Shown piece by piece: positions 7,697 to 16,077 of a stretch of DNA of 64,000 bases. The stretch covers positions 39,036 to 103,035 of the forward strand of contig CAZALU010000001.1 of assembly GCA_964486075.1 (NCBI GenBank), in the 5' to 3' direction. The position numbers and the translations under genes are program-made. Each line of letters begins with the position of its first letter. Within the stretch, counting starts at the first letter, position 1. The stretch comes from JAHIJO01 sp964486075 (lineage in GTDB: Bacteria; Verrucomicrobiota; Kiritimatiellia; JAAZAB01). The notes below the pieces were generated by a model. That model worked only from the letters and a program-made list of their open reading frames with translations, was not told the origin of the DNA and made no database searches.

Positions 7697-9361
7697 ATGA
7701 ATATGTTTTGCTACCAATGCGAACAGACGGCCAAGGGAACCGGTTGCACCGCACACGGTGTCTGCGGCAAAGATCCTGAGACCGCGGCGCTTCAGGATTT
7801 GGCGCTGCACGTTGCCGAAGGCATCAGTCAGTACGCCCACCGGGCGCGAAGGCTCGGCGTGACGCATCGTCCGGCCGATTTATTGGTCGTCGAGGCGCTG
7901 TTCGCCACAGTAACCAATGTAAACTTCGATCCCCAGCGAGTGGCCGAGCTGATCCAACGCGGCGTCACAATCCGCAGCGAGATCAAACAGGCATACCAGA
8001 CGGCATGTCAAAAGTCCGGGCAGCGGCCGGAGCCGCCGGCAAACGAGGCGGCCATTGAGCCGCTCAACGACCTCAACGGGATGATCCGCCAGGGAGAGCA
8101 GATCACGATCCAGAAACGGATTGACGCTCTCGGAGAAGATGTGGCGGGCCTTCAGGAGCTTATCACCTACGGCTTAAAAGGCATGGCCGCTTACGTTGAG
8201 CACGCCCAGATTCTGGGCGTGGAAGATGACGACGTGTATGCATTCATACATGAGGCGCTGGACTTTCTGGCCGGTAATCCTGCCGACCTGGATGCCTTGG
8301 TGACCATGACGCTGCGTGTTGGCGAAATAAACCTTAAAGCTATGGAGATGCTCGACGCTGCCAATACCGGCACATACGGACATCCTGAGCCGACCGAAGT
8401 TCGCGTCACGCCTGTCCAGGGCAAGTGTATTGTGGTCTCTGGCCACGATCTGAAAGATCTCGCTATGCTCCTGGAACAGACCGCCGGCAAAGGGATTAAT
8501 GTCTACACGCACGGCGAGATGTTGCCCTGCCTGGCCTATCCGGAACTCAAAAAACACAAGCACCTGGTGGGCAACTACGGCGGGGCCTGGCAGGACCAGC
8601 GTCAGGAGTTCGACGGCTTCCCCGGCGCAATTCTGATGACCACCAACTGTATTCAGAAACCCAAGGATAGCTACAAACAGCGTATCTTCACAACAGGCCT
8701 TGTGGCCTGGCCGGACGTAACGCACATCTCCGCCGACGCTGCCGAAAACAAGGATTTTGCGCCGGTGATCGAAGCCGCATTGGCGGCCCCGGGGTTCGAA
8801 AAAGACGCCGAACCTCAGACCATCACTATTGGTTTCGCACGCAACGCCGTGATGAGTGTGGCGGATAAGGTTGTAGCGGCGGTTAAAGACGGAAAAATTC
8901 GCCACTTCTTCCTCATCGGCGGTTGTGATGGAGCAAAATCCGGGCGGAATTATTACACCGAACTGGCCCGGCAGGTGCCGGAAGATTGCGTAATACTGAC
9001 GCTTGCCTGCGGCAAGTACCGTTTCAATAAACTGCCCTTTGGTGATATTGGCGGGATTCCACGCTTGCTGGACTGCGGACAGTGCAACGATGCCTATTCC
9101 GCAATTCAGATTGCCGTGGCCCTGTCCAAGGCCTTCGGCTGCGGTATTAATGAGCTGCCTTTGAGCATGGTGTTGAGCTGGTACGAGCAAAAGGCTGTCT
9201 GCATCCTGCTGACGCTGCTGTACCTGGGCATCAAGAATATGCGCTTAGGCCCGACACTGCCGGCCTTCGTCGGTCCCAACGTACTGAAGGTGTTGGTGGA
9301 GCGCTTCAACCTGATGCCGGTCAAGACGCCCGAGGAAGATTTGAAAGCCATGCTCGGATAA
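7697..9361 (+). CDS. hcp: hydroxylamine reductase / hybrid-cluster protein, class I
   Basis: 554-residue cytoplasmic Fe-S protein. The N-terminal cysteines C5-x2-C8-x8-C17-x5-C23 (FCYQCEQ, then GCTAHGVCG) are the spacing of class I Hcp from strict anaerobes, which holds a [4Fe-4S] cluster rather than [2Fe-2S]. The hybrid 4Fe-2O-2S cluster region is visible in the middle and end: VSGHDLKDL, THGEMLPCLAYPEL, MTTNCIQKP, LIGGCDGAK, LTLACGKYRFN, LDCGQCNDAYSA and LSWYEQKAV. AAGGA precedes the ATG. Hcp reduces hydroxylamine in vitro and acts as an NO reductase in vivo. No Hcr reductase follows, as is usual for anaerobes. It is last of the DsrE-FDP-Hcp set. Confidence 0.97.
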   Translation: MNMFCYQCEQTAKGTGCTAHGVCGKDPETAALQDLALHVAEGISQYAHRARRLGVTHRPADLLVVEALFATVTNVNFDPQRVAELIQRGVTIRSEIKQAYQTACQKSGQRPEPPANEAAIEPLNDLNGMIRQGEQITIQKRIDALGEDVAGLQELITYGLKGMAAYVEHAQILGVEDDDVYAFIHEALDFLAGNPADLDALVTMTLRVGEINLKAMEMLDAANTGTYGHPEPTEVRVTPVQGKCIVVSGHDLKDLAMLLEQTAGKGINVYTHGEMLPCLAYPELKKHKHLVGNYGGAWQDQRQEFDGFPGAILMTTNCIQKPKDSYKQRIFTTGLVAWPDVTHISADAAENKDFAPVIEAALAAPGFEKDAEPQTITIGFARNAVMSVADKVVAAVKDGKIRHFFLIGGCDGAKSGRNYYTELARQVPEDCVILTLACGKYRFNKLPFGDIGGIPRLLDCGQCNDAYSAIQIAVALSKAFGCGINELPLSMVLSWYEQKAVCILLTLLYLGIKNMRLGPTLPAFVGPNVLKVLVERFNLMPVKTPEEDLKAMLG

Positions 9362-9423
9362 GCGTCGGCCAGCTTCTAGTTTTGATTGTGATTCTGTGTC
9401 ATGCGCTATACTAAAACACATTA

Positions 9424-10299
9424 ATGAATCAACCTGAAAAGTTGGGATTAATAGCAGGTCGTGGTGCCTACCCGCTGTTGTTGGCGGAATCGGCGAAAAA
9501 ACAGGGCGTCCGGCGCCTGGTGGCCGTTGCATTCCGGGGTGAAACGGATCGCGCCATCGAACGCCTGGTCGATGAGGTGCAGTGGCTGCACGTCGGGCAG
9601 TTGACCCGTCTGTTGGATGTCTTCCGTCACAGCGGGGTCACGCAAGCGGTAATGGCTGGCCAGATCACGCCCTCCCGTCTGTTTAACGTGCGACTCGACC
9701 ATCGTGCCTTGGCGTTGCTTGCCCGCCTGCGGACGCGCAATGCCGAGACCATTTTTAGTACGATTGGCGCTGAGTTGAAAACAGCGGGCGTGGAGCTGCT
9801 GCCGGCCTCACTTTTTATGGAATCCGCCATGCCCGCTCCCGGTCTGATGAGCCGCCGCGCTCCGACGCCGGCTGAGCAGTCTGACATCGAGCTTGGCTGC
9901 CGGGCGGCCAAGGCGGTCAGCGGCCTGGATATTGGCCAGACGGTCGTCGTTAAGCAGGGCACCATCCTCGCGGTCGAGGGCTTCGAAGGCACCGATGAAA
10001 CCCTTTTGCGGGCCGGTCGGCTGGGGGGGGCAGGCGCCGTGGTCGTTAAGGCCGCCAAGCGCGGTCATGATATGCGTTTCGATATTCCGGTGATAGGTCC
10101 GCAAACGTTCAAAATATTAAAAAAAATATGCGCCACTGTCCTTGCCGTGGAAGCCGGCCGCACGATCTTGCTGGAACGTGAGCGCCTGGTAGCGGAAGCC
10201 GATAGGCTGGAGCTCGCTTTCTTGGCGGTTGCGATGAATGATGCAATGCCAAGCACCATCATGGAACATCCGGTATCAAACACAGGCTGCATTGGATAA
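9424..10299 (+). CDS. lpxI: UDP-2,3-diacylglucosamine pyrophosphatase LpxI
   Basis: 291-residue DUF1009 protein. LpxI hydrolyses UDP-2,3-diacylglucosamine to lipid X and UMP in lipid A synthesis, replacing the unrelated LpxH. Seen: the N-terminal LGLIAGRGAYPLLLAESA, a PSRLFN segment after VMAGQITP, FSTIGAEL, and the C-terminal GQTVVVKQGTILAVEGFEGTDETLLRAG with its EG-x-EGTDE signature, then RFDIPVIGPQT. Length matches the family. The ATG lies shortly after the small gap that follows hcp. The next gene, a Gfo/Idh/MocA oxidoreductase, starts 5 bp past the stop; this pairing is common in LpxI-bearing bacteria. It implies a lipid A-containing outer membrane. Confidence 0.93.
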   Translation: MNQPEKLGLIAGRGAYPLLLAESAKKQGVRRLVAVAFRGETDRAIERLVDEVQWLHVGQLTRLLDVFRHSGVTQAVMAGQITPSRLFNVRLDHRALALLARLRTRNAETIFSTIGAELKTAGVELLPASLFMESAMPAPGLMSRRAPTPAEQSDIELGCRAAKAVSGLDIGQTVVVKQGTILAVEGFEGTDETLLRAGRLGGAGAVVVKAAKRGHDMRFDIPVIGPQTFKILKKICATVLAVEAGRTILLERERLVAEADRLELAFLAVAMNDAMPSTIMEHPVSNTGCIG

Positions 10300-10304
10300 C
10301 ATTT

Positions 10305-11255
10305 ATGAATGATCACAAGGTCAAGATCGGGGTGGTCGGCGTGGGCAGCCTGGGCCAATGGCATGCGCGGATTTATTCCGAACTGCCCACGGCGGAACTG
10401 GTCGGAGTGTACGATCTCAACACGGCGCGGGCAGAGGAAATAGCGGCTCGCTACCGGACGAGAGTTTTTCGGGATATGGCCGACTTGGCGGCGGCGGTGG
10501 AAGCCGCCAGCATCGTCGTGCCGGCTGACAAACATTGCGAGGCGGCCGCGCTGTTTCTTGAGCGCGGCGTGCATCTACTGGTTGAGAAACCAATTGCCAC
10601 CCGGACCGCGGATGCCGAGCAGATGGTCGCGGCGGCGCAGGCTAAAAATTTGATTCTCCAAGTGGGGCATGTCGAGCGCTTTAACCCGGTGATCAAGGTC
10701 TTGGAAGAAGTCTTGGACCATCCGCGATTCATCGAGGCCCACCGCCTGGCTCCCTACCCGCCGGTGCGGAAGGGACAACTGCCGCGGGGCACGGAGGTCA
10801 GCGTGGTGCTGGATTTGATGATCCACGACCTGGAAGTCATCCTGCACCTGGTGCGCTCGCCGGTCCGTGAAATCCACGCCGTCGGCGTGCCGGTGCTCAG
10901 TCCCAGCGAGGATATCGCTAATGTCCGGCTGGCGTTCGAGAACGGGTGCGTGGCCAATGTGACCACCAGCCGGATCAGTCCGGAAAACATGCGCAAGATC
11001 CGCGTGTTCCAGGAAGACACCTACATTTCGCTCGATTACCAGAACCAGGCTGGAGAACTATACCGTAAGCGCGACGGGAAAATAGAACGCAACCGGGTCC
11101 CGATCGAAAAGGGGGAAGCTTTGCTGAACGAGCTCTCGTCGTTTGTGGCGTGCATCCGCGCCAGCGCCCAGCCCATGGTCAGCGGCCGGCAGGCCGCCGA
11201 GGCCCTGAGCCTGGCGGTCGATATCTGCCGGCATATCCGCGAGCACGCCTCGTGA
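10305..11255 (+). CDS. Gfo/Idh/MocA family NAD(P)-dependent oxidoreductase
   Basis: 316-residue dinucleotide-dependent sugar dehydrogenase. The N-terminal Rossmann fold has GVVGVGSLGQWHARIY and LVGVYDLN; the family EKP motif is seen as LLVEKPIAT near residue 97. The C-terminal substrate domain carries LQVGHVERFNP and the catalytic-region DLMIHDLEVILHL, in place of the more usual GGxxxDxxxH. It starts 5 bp after lpxI and is probably cotranscribed with it. The location suggests a cell-envelope sugar, perhaps oxidation of a UDP-GlcNAc-type precursor at C3, as reported for other lipid A-linked homologues; that substrate is a guess. Confidence 0.88.
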   Translation: MNDHKVKIGVVGVGSLGQWHARIYSELPTAELVGVYDLNTARAEEIAARYRTRVFRDMADLAAAVEAASIVVPADKHCEAAALFLERGVHLLVEKPIATRTADAEQMVAAAQAKNLILQVGHVERFNPVIKVLEEVLDHPRFIEAHRLAPYPPVRKGQLPRGTEVSVVLDLMIHDLEVILHLVRSPVREIHAVGVPVLSPSEDIANVRLAFENGCVANVTTSRISPENMRKIRVFQEDTYISLDYQNQAGELYRKRDGKIERNRVPIEKGEALLNELSSFVACIRASAQPMVSGRQAAEALSLAVDICRHIREHAS

Positions 11256-11272
11256 AGATCGGCTCTAAGCGG

Positions 11273-11300
11273 TTGACTTGAGCCCGACACCGCATAGAAT
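11273..11300 (+). promoter_or_regulatory. putative promoter of the membrane zinc peptidase gene
   Basis: TTGACT (11273-11278), 16 bp, then TAGAAT (11295-11300), with each hexamer matching the sigma70 consensus in five of six bases. It lies 58 bp upstream of the ATG at 11358. Confidence 0.5.
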
Positions 11301-11357
11301 ATATTGCTGGAACAGGCGCTGTCCGACGCTGGCGGTTAAAAATTAAGGTACAAAATT

Positions 11358-12047
11358 ATGTTTATCGATCCATTGTACATTATCATGCTTGTACCGGCCT
11401 TGATCTTGGCCGGAGTGGCCTCGTGGATCACCCGCTCAACTTTTGCGAAATATGAACGCGTCCGGGCTTCGTCCGGCATGACCGGCGCGGAGGCCGCCGG
11501 CCGCCTGCTGGAGCGCAGTGGTATTCATAACGTAAACGTTGAACGTATCGGCGGTTTTTTAAGCGATCATTACGACCCGCGAGCGCACACATTACGCCTT
11601 TCGGAAAAGGTCTATAATTCCAATTCACTTTCAGCGATCGGCGTGGCTTGCCATGAAGCGGGACACGCCATCCAGCACGCCCGCCATTATGGGCCGCTCG
11701 GACTGCGCTCGGCGCTGGTGCCGGTTACCCAGATAGGCACGATTGCCCCCTATATCCTCATACCGCTGGGGTTTATTATGGGCTCGCTAATGCTGGTCAA
11801 ACTGGGAATAGCGCTCTTTGGGGTGGTAGTGCTGTTTTCCCTGGTCACCTTGCCGGTGGAGTGGGACGCCAGCGCCCGCGCGAAACGGCTGATGGTCTCG
11901 TCCGGCATCGTGTCCGGCCAAGAAGAGAGGTCGGCCGGCCAAGTGTTGAATGCCGCTTTCTTAACCTACATTGCCGCTGCCGTTTCGGCCTTGCTCACGC
12001 TGTTGTATTTCCTGATCCGCTCCGGACTGCTTGGCGGTCGGCGCTGA
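11358..12047 (+). CDS. membrane zinc metallopeptidase (YugP/DUF-type)
   Basis: 229-residue inner-membrane protein of the zinc_peptidase family (PF04298, YugP-like). An N-terminal helix (residues 3-24) is followed by a cytoplasmic stretch with VNVERIGGFLSDHYDP and LRLSEKVYNSNSLSAIGVACHEAGHAIQHA, which holds the HExxH zinc site (HEAGH). Two or three further hydrophobic helices follow (about 115-165 and 200-222), with VTLPVEWDASARAKR between them. Both DHYDP and the HEAGH region are hallmarks of the family. No physiological substrate is established for it. It stands alone, with its own putative promoter, and ends in a convergent gap facing nadK. Confidence 0.88.
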   Translation: MFIDPLYIIMLVPALILAGVASWITRSTFAKYERVRASSGMTGAEAAGRLLERSGIHNVNVERIGGFLSDHYDPRAHTLRLSEKVYNSNSLSAIGVACHEAGHAIQHARHYGPLGLRSALVPVTQIGTIAPYILIPLGFIMGSLMLVKLGIALFGVVVLFSLVTLPVEWDASARAKRLMVSSGIVSGQEERSAGQVLNAAFLTYIAAAVSALLTLLYFLIRSGLLGGRR

Positions 12048-12550
12048 TGCGTCGGGCGCGCCGCGAGCGCAAGCGACAGCCTGCTTGGGCCCGGTTCAAA
12101 ATATGTCCGTTGCGGGTAGCACTTTAGCCGGGCTTGTTTATCAATTCCCAGCGGGACGAAATTATAATAGGCCGACGTTTCAGCGCCGGTCTGGGTGTTC
12201 GCGAATATCATCGCGTCCCTGATGGGGCGCGGAGAATTGGGTGTGTTTTGCTGTAGTGCTTCACGGTGTGACGCGAAAATATTCTTGTTTCCTGAATATT
12301 AAACTAAGCACGGCAGTTGCCAGTCAACCTTTACTGTAGTCGACCAATCTGGGGTCGGATCTGATCTTCTGTAGTCGATTCAGATACGCTTCATGTTCGG
12401 GATCTGGTCGGTCATCCGCCAATTCAAAGACCGCGCCCAGCGTGCGCGGCTACAAAAAATCGTCTGCGGCTTGTCCGCCATAGCTTTAGCAACGGTAGCA
12501 GCGGATCCGCTGGAAGCGGAAAATTTCGATGCATCAAACTAGAACGGTCT
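12048..12550. other. convergent intergenic region with repeat fragments
   Basis: No convincing gene. The segment at about 12092-12146 resembles the one at about 43849-43899, downstream of ppdK (GGTTCAAAAT, then TTTGTTTATCAAT), so it is a dispersed repeat. Further on are CTGTAGTCGA-type segments and a GCGCGGCTACAAA end like those in other gaps. It separates the convergent zinc peptidase and nadK genes. Confidence 0.5.
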
Positions 12551-13417
12551 TCACGCCAGGGCCGAGCCGCGCCAGTGCAGCTTTTGACGCAGGACGGAGA
12601 AATAACTGTAATCCGGCAGATGTACGAAACGGGCCTGGTGCGGGCTGCGCCGGACTTCAACCCGGTCGCCGATGCGCAACGGCTCGCCCACTTGCCCGTC
12701 TACCGATAGCTGTAGGCTGCCTGCGCACTTGGCTACGGTCATGCTGATTCGCTTGCCGTCCGGGATGACTAGCGGACGCGTGCTGAGGGTGTGCGGACAG
12801 ATCGGGCTGACGAGCAGCGTGCGGCTTTCGGGAAGCAGAATCGGCCCGCCCGCCGAGAGCGAATGCCCGGTGCTGCCGGTCGGCGTGGAAACAATCAGGC
12901 CGTCGGCCATGTAGGCGGAGACTTCTTCGTCGTCCACCTTCAAATTCAAGGTGACAATCCGGGATGAAGCCCCGCGTTCGATAACGATATCGTTCAAGGC
13001 CCGGTAGCGGCTGATGATGGTCGAACCCCGGCGCAGGCCGCAATCGGCCAACGTGCGCCGGCTGGTGCTGAAGCGTCCGCGAGCCAGGCAGGCCAGGGAT
13101 TGCTCCAAGTTCTCTTCGGTGACGCTGGTCAGAAATCCCAGGCTTCCCAGGTTGACTCCTAAAACTGGAATATCGCGTCCGTTCAGCAGGCGGATGGCTT
13201 TTAACATTGTGCCGTCGCCGCCGAGGACCAACAGGTAATCCATTTCTCGGATCAGCTTTGCCGCTTCCGTACGGATGGCGGCCGGGAGCAGGTCGGCCGT
13301 CGGGTCAGCGGCCATCAGCCGGAAGCCTAATTTTTTGGCCAGACGTTCCAGGCGATGCAGGACGGTTGGCGCCGAAGGCTTGTTGCAGTTGGCGAAGATG
13401 CCGATTGTTTTTTTCAT
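12551..13417 (-). CDS. nadK: NAD kinase
   Basis: 288-residue cytoplasmic kinase making NADP from NAD and ATP (or polyphosphate). Seen: TIGIFANCNKP at the N-terminus, the catalytic GGDGTML in YLLVLGGDGTMLKAIRLL near residue 70, NLGSLGFLTSV, the conserved ALNDIVIERG, and the second signature ADGLIVSTPTGSTGHSLSAGGPIL. The ATG at 13417 overlaps the tlyA stop as ATGA, so tlyA-nadK form a coupled operon; an in-frame ATG 15 bp further up lies within tlyA. Pairing of a TlyA-type methyltransferase with NAD kinase is common in bacteria. Confidence 0.96.
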   Translation of the reverse strand: MKKTIGIFANCNKPSAPTVLHRLERLAKKLGFRLMAADPTADLLPAAIRTEAAKLIREMDYLLVLGGDGTMLKAIRLLNGRDIPVLGVNLGSLGFLTSVTEENLEQSLACLARGRFSTSRRTLADCGLRRGSTIISRYRALNDIVIERGASSRIVTLNLKVDDEEVSAYMADGLIVSTPTGSTGHSLSAGGPILLPESRTLLVSPICPHTLSTRPLVIPDGKRISMTVAKCAGSLQLSVDGQVGEPLRIGDRVEVRRSPHQARFVHLPDYSYFSVLRQKLHWRGSALA

Positions 13418-14157
13418 GGTTTTGTTTCCCAATATGCCAGGAATTCAACGTTGCCGGCCGGACCGCGCAACGGAGATTCACAAAGCTCCAGCCATTGCAA
13501 ACCCAGCTCCATTTCGCCGAACTGGCGGATGCGTTCGATCGCACGTTGCCGTGCTGCCGGGTCCCGCACCACGCCACCGCGCCCGATTTCGCGGCGTTCG
13601 GCCTCGAATTGCGGCTTAATCAGCGTTATTATTCGTGACCCCGCTTTAAGAATATCTTTAATCGCGGGCAGGACCTTTGTCAAAGAAATAAACGACACGT
13701 CCAGCGCGGCGAACGCCGCCGGTTCCGGCAGGTCGCCGGGCCGCAGGTAGCGGGCGTTGACCTTGTCCATAACCACTACGCGCGGATCGTTCCGGAGCTT
13801 CCAGTGCAACTGGCCGGCGCCCACGTCAACAGCATAGACCTTGGCGGCGTCGTGCTGGAGCAGGCAATCCGTGAAGCCGCCGGTCGAGGCGCCGATATCC
13901 AGACAGACCAGTCCCTTGACATCGGGCTGAAAAACCTTAAAGGCGCGCTCCAGCTTTTCGCCGCCGCGGCCGACGAAGCGTTCGCCAGCGGCTACGACGA
14001 GTGCGGCGTCCGAGGTCACGCGCCGGCCGGGTTTGTCGGCAATCTGGCCCCCTATTCGGACTTGGCCGGCCAGAATGAGCCGTTGCGCTTTCTCGCGGCT
14101 TTCTGCCAGGCAACGTGTTACGAGAAGTTGGTCCAGACGTTGCTTAGTTGATGGCAT
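13414..14157 (-). CDS. tlyA: TlyA family rRNA methyltransferase / hemolysin A homologue
   Basis: 247 residues: an N-terminal S4 RNA-binding domain (about 5-65: RLDQLLVTRCLAESREKAQR, IGGQIADKPGRRV) and an FtsJ-like methyltransferase domain. The SAM-binding motif is LDIGASTGGFTDCLL near residue 90, followed by VYAVDVGAGQLHWKL, and ALDVSFISLTKVLPAI. The family 2'-O-methylates cytidines in 16S and 23S rRNA in mycobacteria. The GRGG before EKLERA is the usual linker. It is upstream of and overlaps nadK. The gene starts about 115 bp from a complete copy of the five-hairpin repeat. Confidence 0.93.
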   Translation of the reverse strand: MPSTKQRLDQLLVTRCLAESREKAQRLILAGQVRIGGQIADKPGRRVTSDAALVVAAGERFVGRGGEKLERAFKVFQPDVKGLVCLDIGASTGGFTDCLLQHDAAKVYAVDVGAGQLHWKLRNDPRVVVMDKVNARYLRPGDLPEPAAFAALDVSFISLTKVLPAIKDILKAGSRIITLIKPQFEAERREIGRGGVVRDPAARQRAIERIRQFGEMELGLQWLELCESPLRGPAGNVEFLAYWETKP

Positions 14158-14272
14158 AACTCTAATCGGGATAATAACGAAGCTAAATATTTTTCTGGCT
14201 GCCAGCCTGAATAATTCATCAAAAGAAAATTATTCGACCAGTTCAAGAGCTTGAGCTAAAATGTATTGTGAT

Positions 14273-14512
14273 ACCTGAATTTTGCGTCGAGACGGCGCAA
14301 AATTCACCCCAAGGTCCGCCACGTGAGTCACGTTTCACGTACCAACGCGGTCACGTGATGATGGCCGCGTAAAACGCGGCCAAACGGGGTTAACCACGTT
14401 AGTTTCGAAAGCAACCCAACGGGTTATTTTCGAAACTGCACGTCTTTCGCCAGCGGGCAATGCCCGCTTAGGCGAAAGTGAATATTGCACGATAATCGTG
14501 CAATATTCAGGT
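14273..14512 (+). repeat. five-hairpin dispersed element, copy 1 (complete)
   Basis: 240-bp non-coding element bounded by ACCTGAATTTTGC and, inverted, GCAATATTCAGGT. Inside are five stem-loops: a 13-bp stem with loop AGA; GCCGCGT-AAA-ACGCGGC; a long stem built on AGTTTCGAAA/TTTCGAAACT with AACCC/GGGTT inside; CTTTCGCC..GGCGAAAG enclosing AGCGGGCA/TGCCCGCT; and a terminal 14-bp stem around a single A. It is about 84 percent or more identical by eye to the copy at 21790-22028. No target duplication is evident. Confidence 0.85.
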
Positions 14513-14835
14513 GATAAAAACCGTGAGCTTCAACCTCAAAAAATATACTATAAACAAACAGGATTTTACAACTGTAAATTGGCATGGTCCAGCCATTCAG
14601 CCATTCGCATTATGGCCTGCGCCTCCTGCCGCCTTGTGCGACGAGAGCGACAGATTGGCTGGAAAGGGGCACTTTTTTCAGCCAATCTCTTCACCCGTGA
14701 CGCAAGGGCGCGAGAATCTAAGGCGCGCTAAGGCCCGCAACTCAGGGTAGCGCAGGGTTAATCCCTGCGATCTTGGTTTTATATAACGGTTTAGCGTGGA
14801 TAAGCTAAAGGCCATAATGCAATTGCTGTACGGTT
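14513..14835. other. intergenic region with further hairpin repeats
   Basis: No gene is convincing here. It holds CAGATTGGCTGGAAA..CAGCCAATCT, GACGCAAGGGCGCGAG, GGTAGCGCAGGGTTAATCC and CTAAAGGCCATAATGCAATTG, segments that recur around 31250, 43914 and 49520. Short reading frames across it are repeat-derived. Confidence 0.5.
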
Positions 14836-14925
14836 ATGATTGATTGGAGCAGGGGAAGTTCTTATGATTTCAAATTGACTCGTTTTAAAAGGCTTCGTAC
14901 CCAGCGCCGAAAGGACTGCGCCGTG

Positions 14926-15855
14926 ATGTCACACCAAGTTCTGCTATGGGTTGCTTTCAGTATCTTCATCCTGGTGATGCTGGTCTTGGATCTATGGGTT
15001 TTTCAGCGTAAGGCCCATGTTATTCAACTCAAGGAAGCCTTGTTGTGGGTTGTTTTCTGGGTTGCCTTGGCGCTCGTGTTCAACTTGGGTATCTATTTTT
15101 GGAGAGGGCCGGCGAAGGCGATCGAGTTCCTGGCCGGGTATGTTATCGAGTATTCCCTCAGCGTGGATAATATCTTTGTTTTTCTGCTGATCTTTTCCTA
15201 CTTTCGCGTTCCTGCGTCTTACCAGCATAAGGTTCTTTTCTGGGGCATCCTCGGCGCGATTGTCATGCGGGCGGTTTTTATTGCCATAGGTATAACCCTG
15301 ATCACACGCTTTAGCTGGATTATTTATGTTTTCGGGGTGTTTCTGGTCCTGACCGGCATTAAGATGATGTTACAAAAGAACCAGGAGATCCGTCCGGAAA
15401 AGAATCCGCTGCTTAAACTCCTACGTCGTTGGATGCCTGTGACGGAACAATACGAAGGCGAACGATTTTTTACTCAAAAAGCGGGGCATTTTCTGGCTAC
15501 GCCCTTGTTTGTAGTTCTCCTGGTGGTGGAAACCAGCGATATTGTATTTGCCGTCGATTCGATTCCGGCCGTTTTGGCCATTACCGTGGACCCGTTTATC
15601 GTTTACACCTCGAATATCTTCGCCGTCTTGGGGCTGCGGGCGCTCTACTTCGCCCTGGCCGGAATGATGCGCACGTTTCACCACCTCCATTATGGGCTTT
15701 CCATCATCCTTATCTTCGTGGGTATAAAGATGCTTATGGGCGATTTTTATAAGATGCCGACCGGTATTGCCTTGGGCATGATCGCGGGCATTCTTTTGGC
15801 CTCTGTGGTCGCCTCTCTCATTTGGCCGGTGATGGAACCCCGTAAAAACAATTGA
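14926..15855 (+). CDS. TerC family integral membrane protein
   Basis: 309-residue protein with about nine hydrophobic helices, at the length of the Alx/TerC family. Seen: the N-terminal VAFSIFILVMLVLDLWVF, the family motif EYSLSVDNIFVFLLIFSYF near residue 75 with acidic residues in the membrane, RFSWIIYVFGVFLVLTGIKM, and the second repeat VVETSDIVFAVDSIPAVLAI with conserved D residues, then NIFAVLGLRALYF. Members such as Alx and MntX export manganese, others are tied to tellurite resistance. ATG 14926 follows AAAGGA at about 10 nt; the upstream in-frame ATG 14836 would add a charged tail not found in the family. It stands alone. Confidence 0.9.
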   Translation: MSHQVLLWVAFSIFILVMLVLDLWVFQRKAHVIQLKEALLWVVFWVALALVFNLGIYFWRGPAKAIEFLAGYVIEYSLSVDNIFVFLLIFSYFRVPASYQHKVLFWGILGAIVMRAVFIAIGITLITRFSWIIYVFGVFLVLTGIKMMLQKNQEIRPEKNPLLKLLRRWMPVTEQYEGERFFTQKAGHFLATPLFVVLLVVETSDIVFAVDSIPAVLAITVDPFIVYTSNIFAVLGLRALYFALAGMMRTFHHLHYGLSIILIFVGIKMLMGDFYKMPTGIALGMIAGILLASVVASLIWPVMEPRKNN

Positions 15856-16077
15856 CTCCCCGTCCCGGGAGCCCTACTATTCTCCGCGTTTATCATTCTT
15901 TTTTTTTTTTTGATTAAATTGGCGGGTTCTTGACTTGTAAATCGATTTTTTTCAGTCCCATTGAAATCACTATGTTGCCGTGGCTCCGTGGACCGCGGAG
16001 CCGCGCGGCAGACAATCATGCGGTATGCCAGGTTCAATAACCAGCGCCATCAGGCGCACCGAGGAGGGTATCGGACG

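Noticed and set aside
8174..9190. 338-codon minus-strand frame opposite hcp
   Set aside because: Shadow of the well-conserved Hcp frame, with no recognisable domain.
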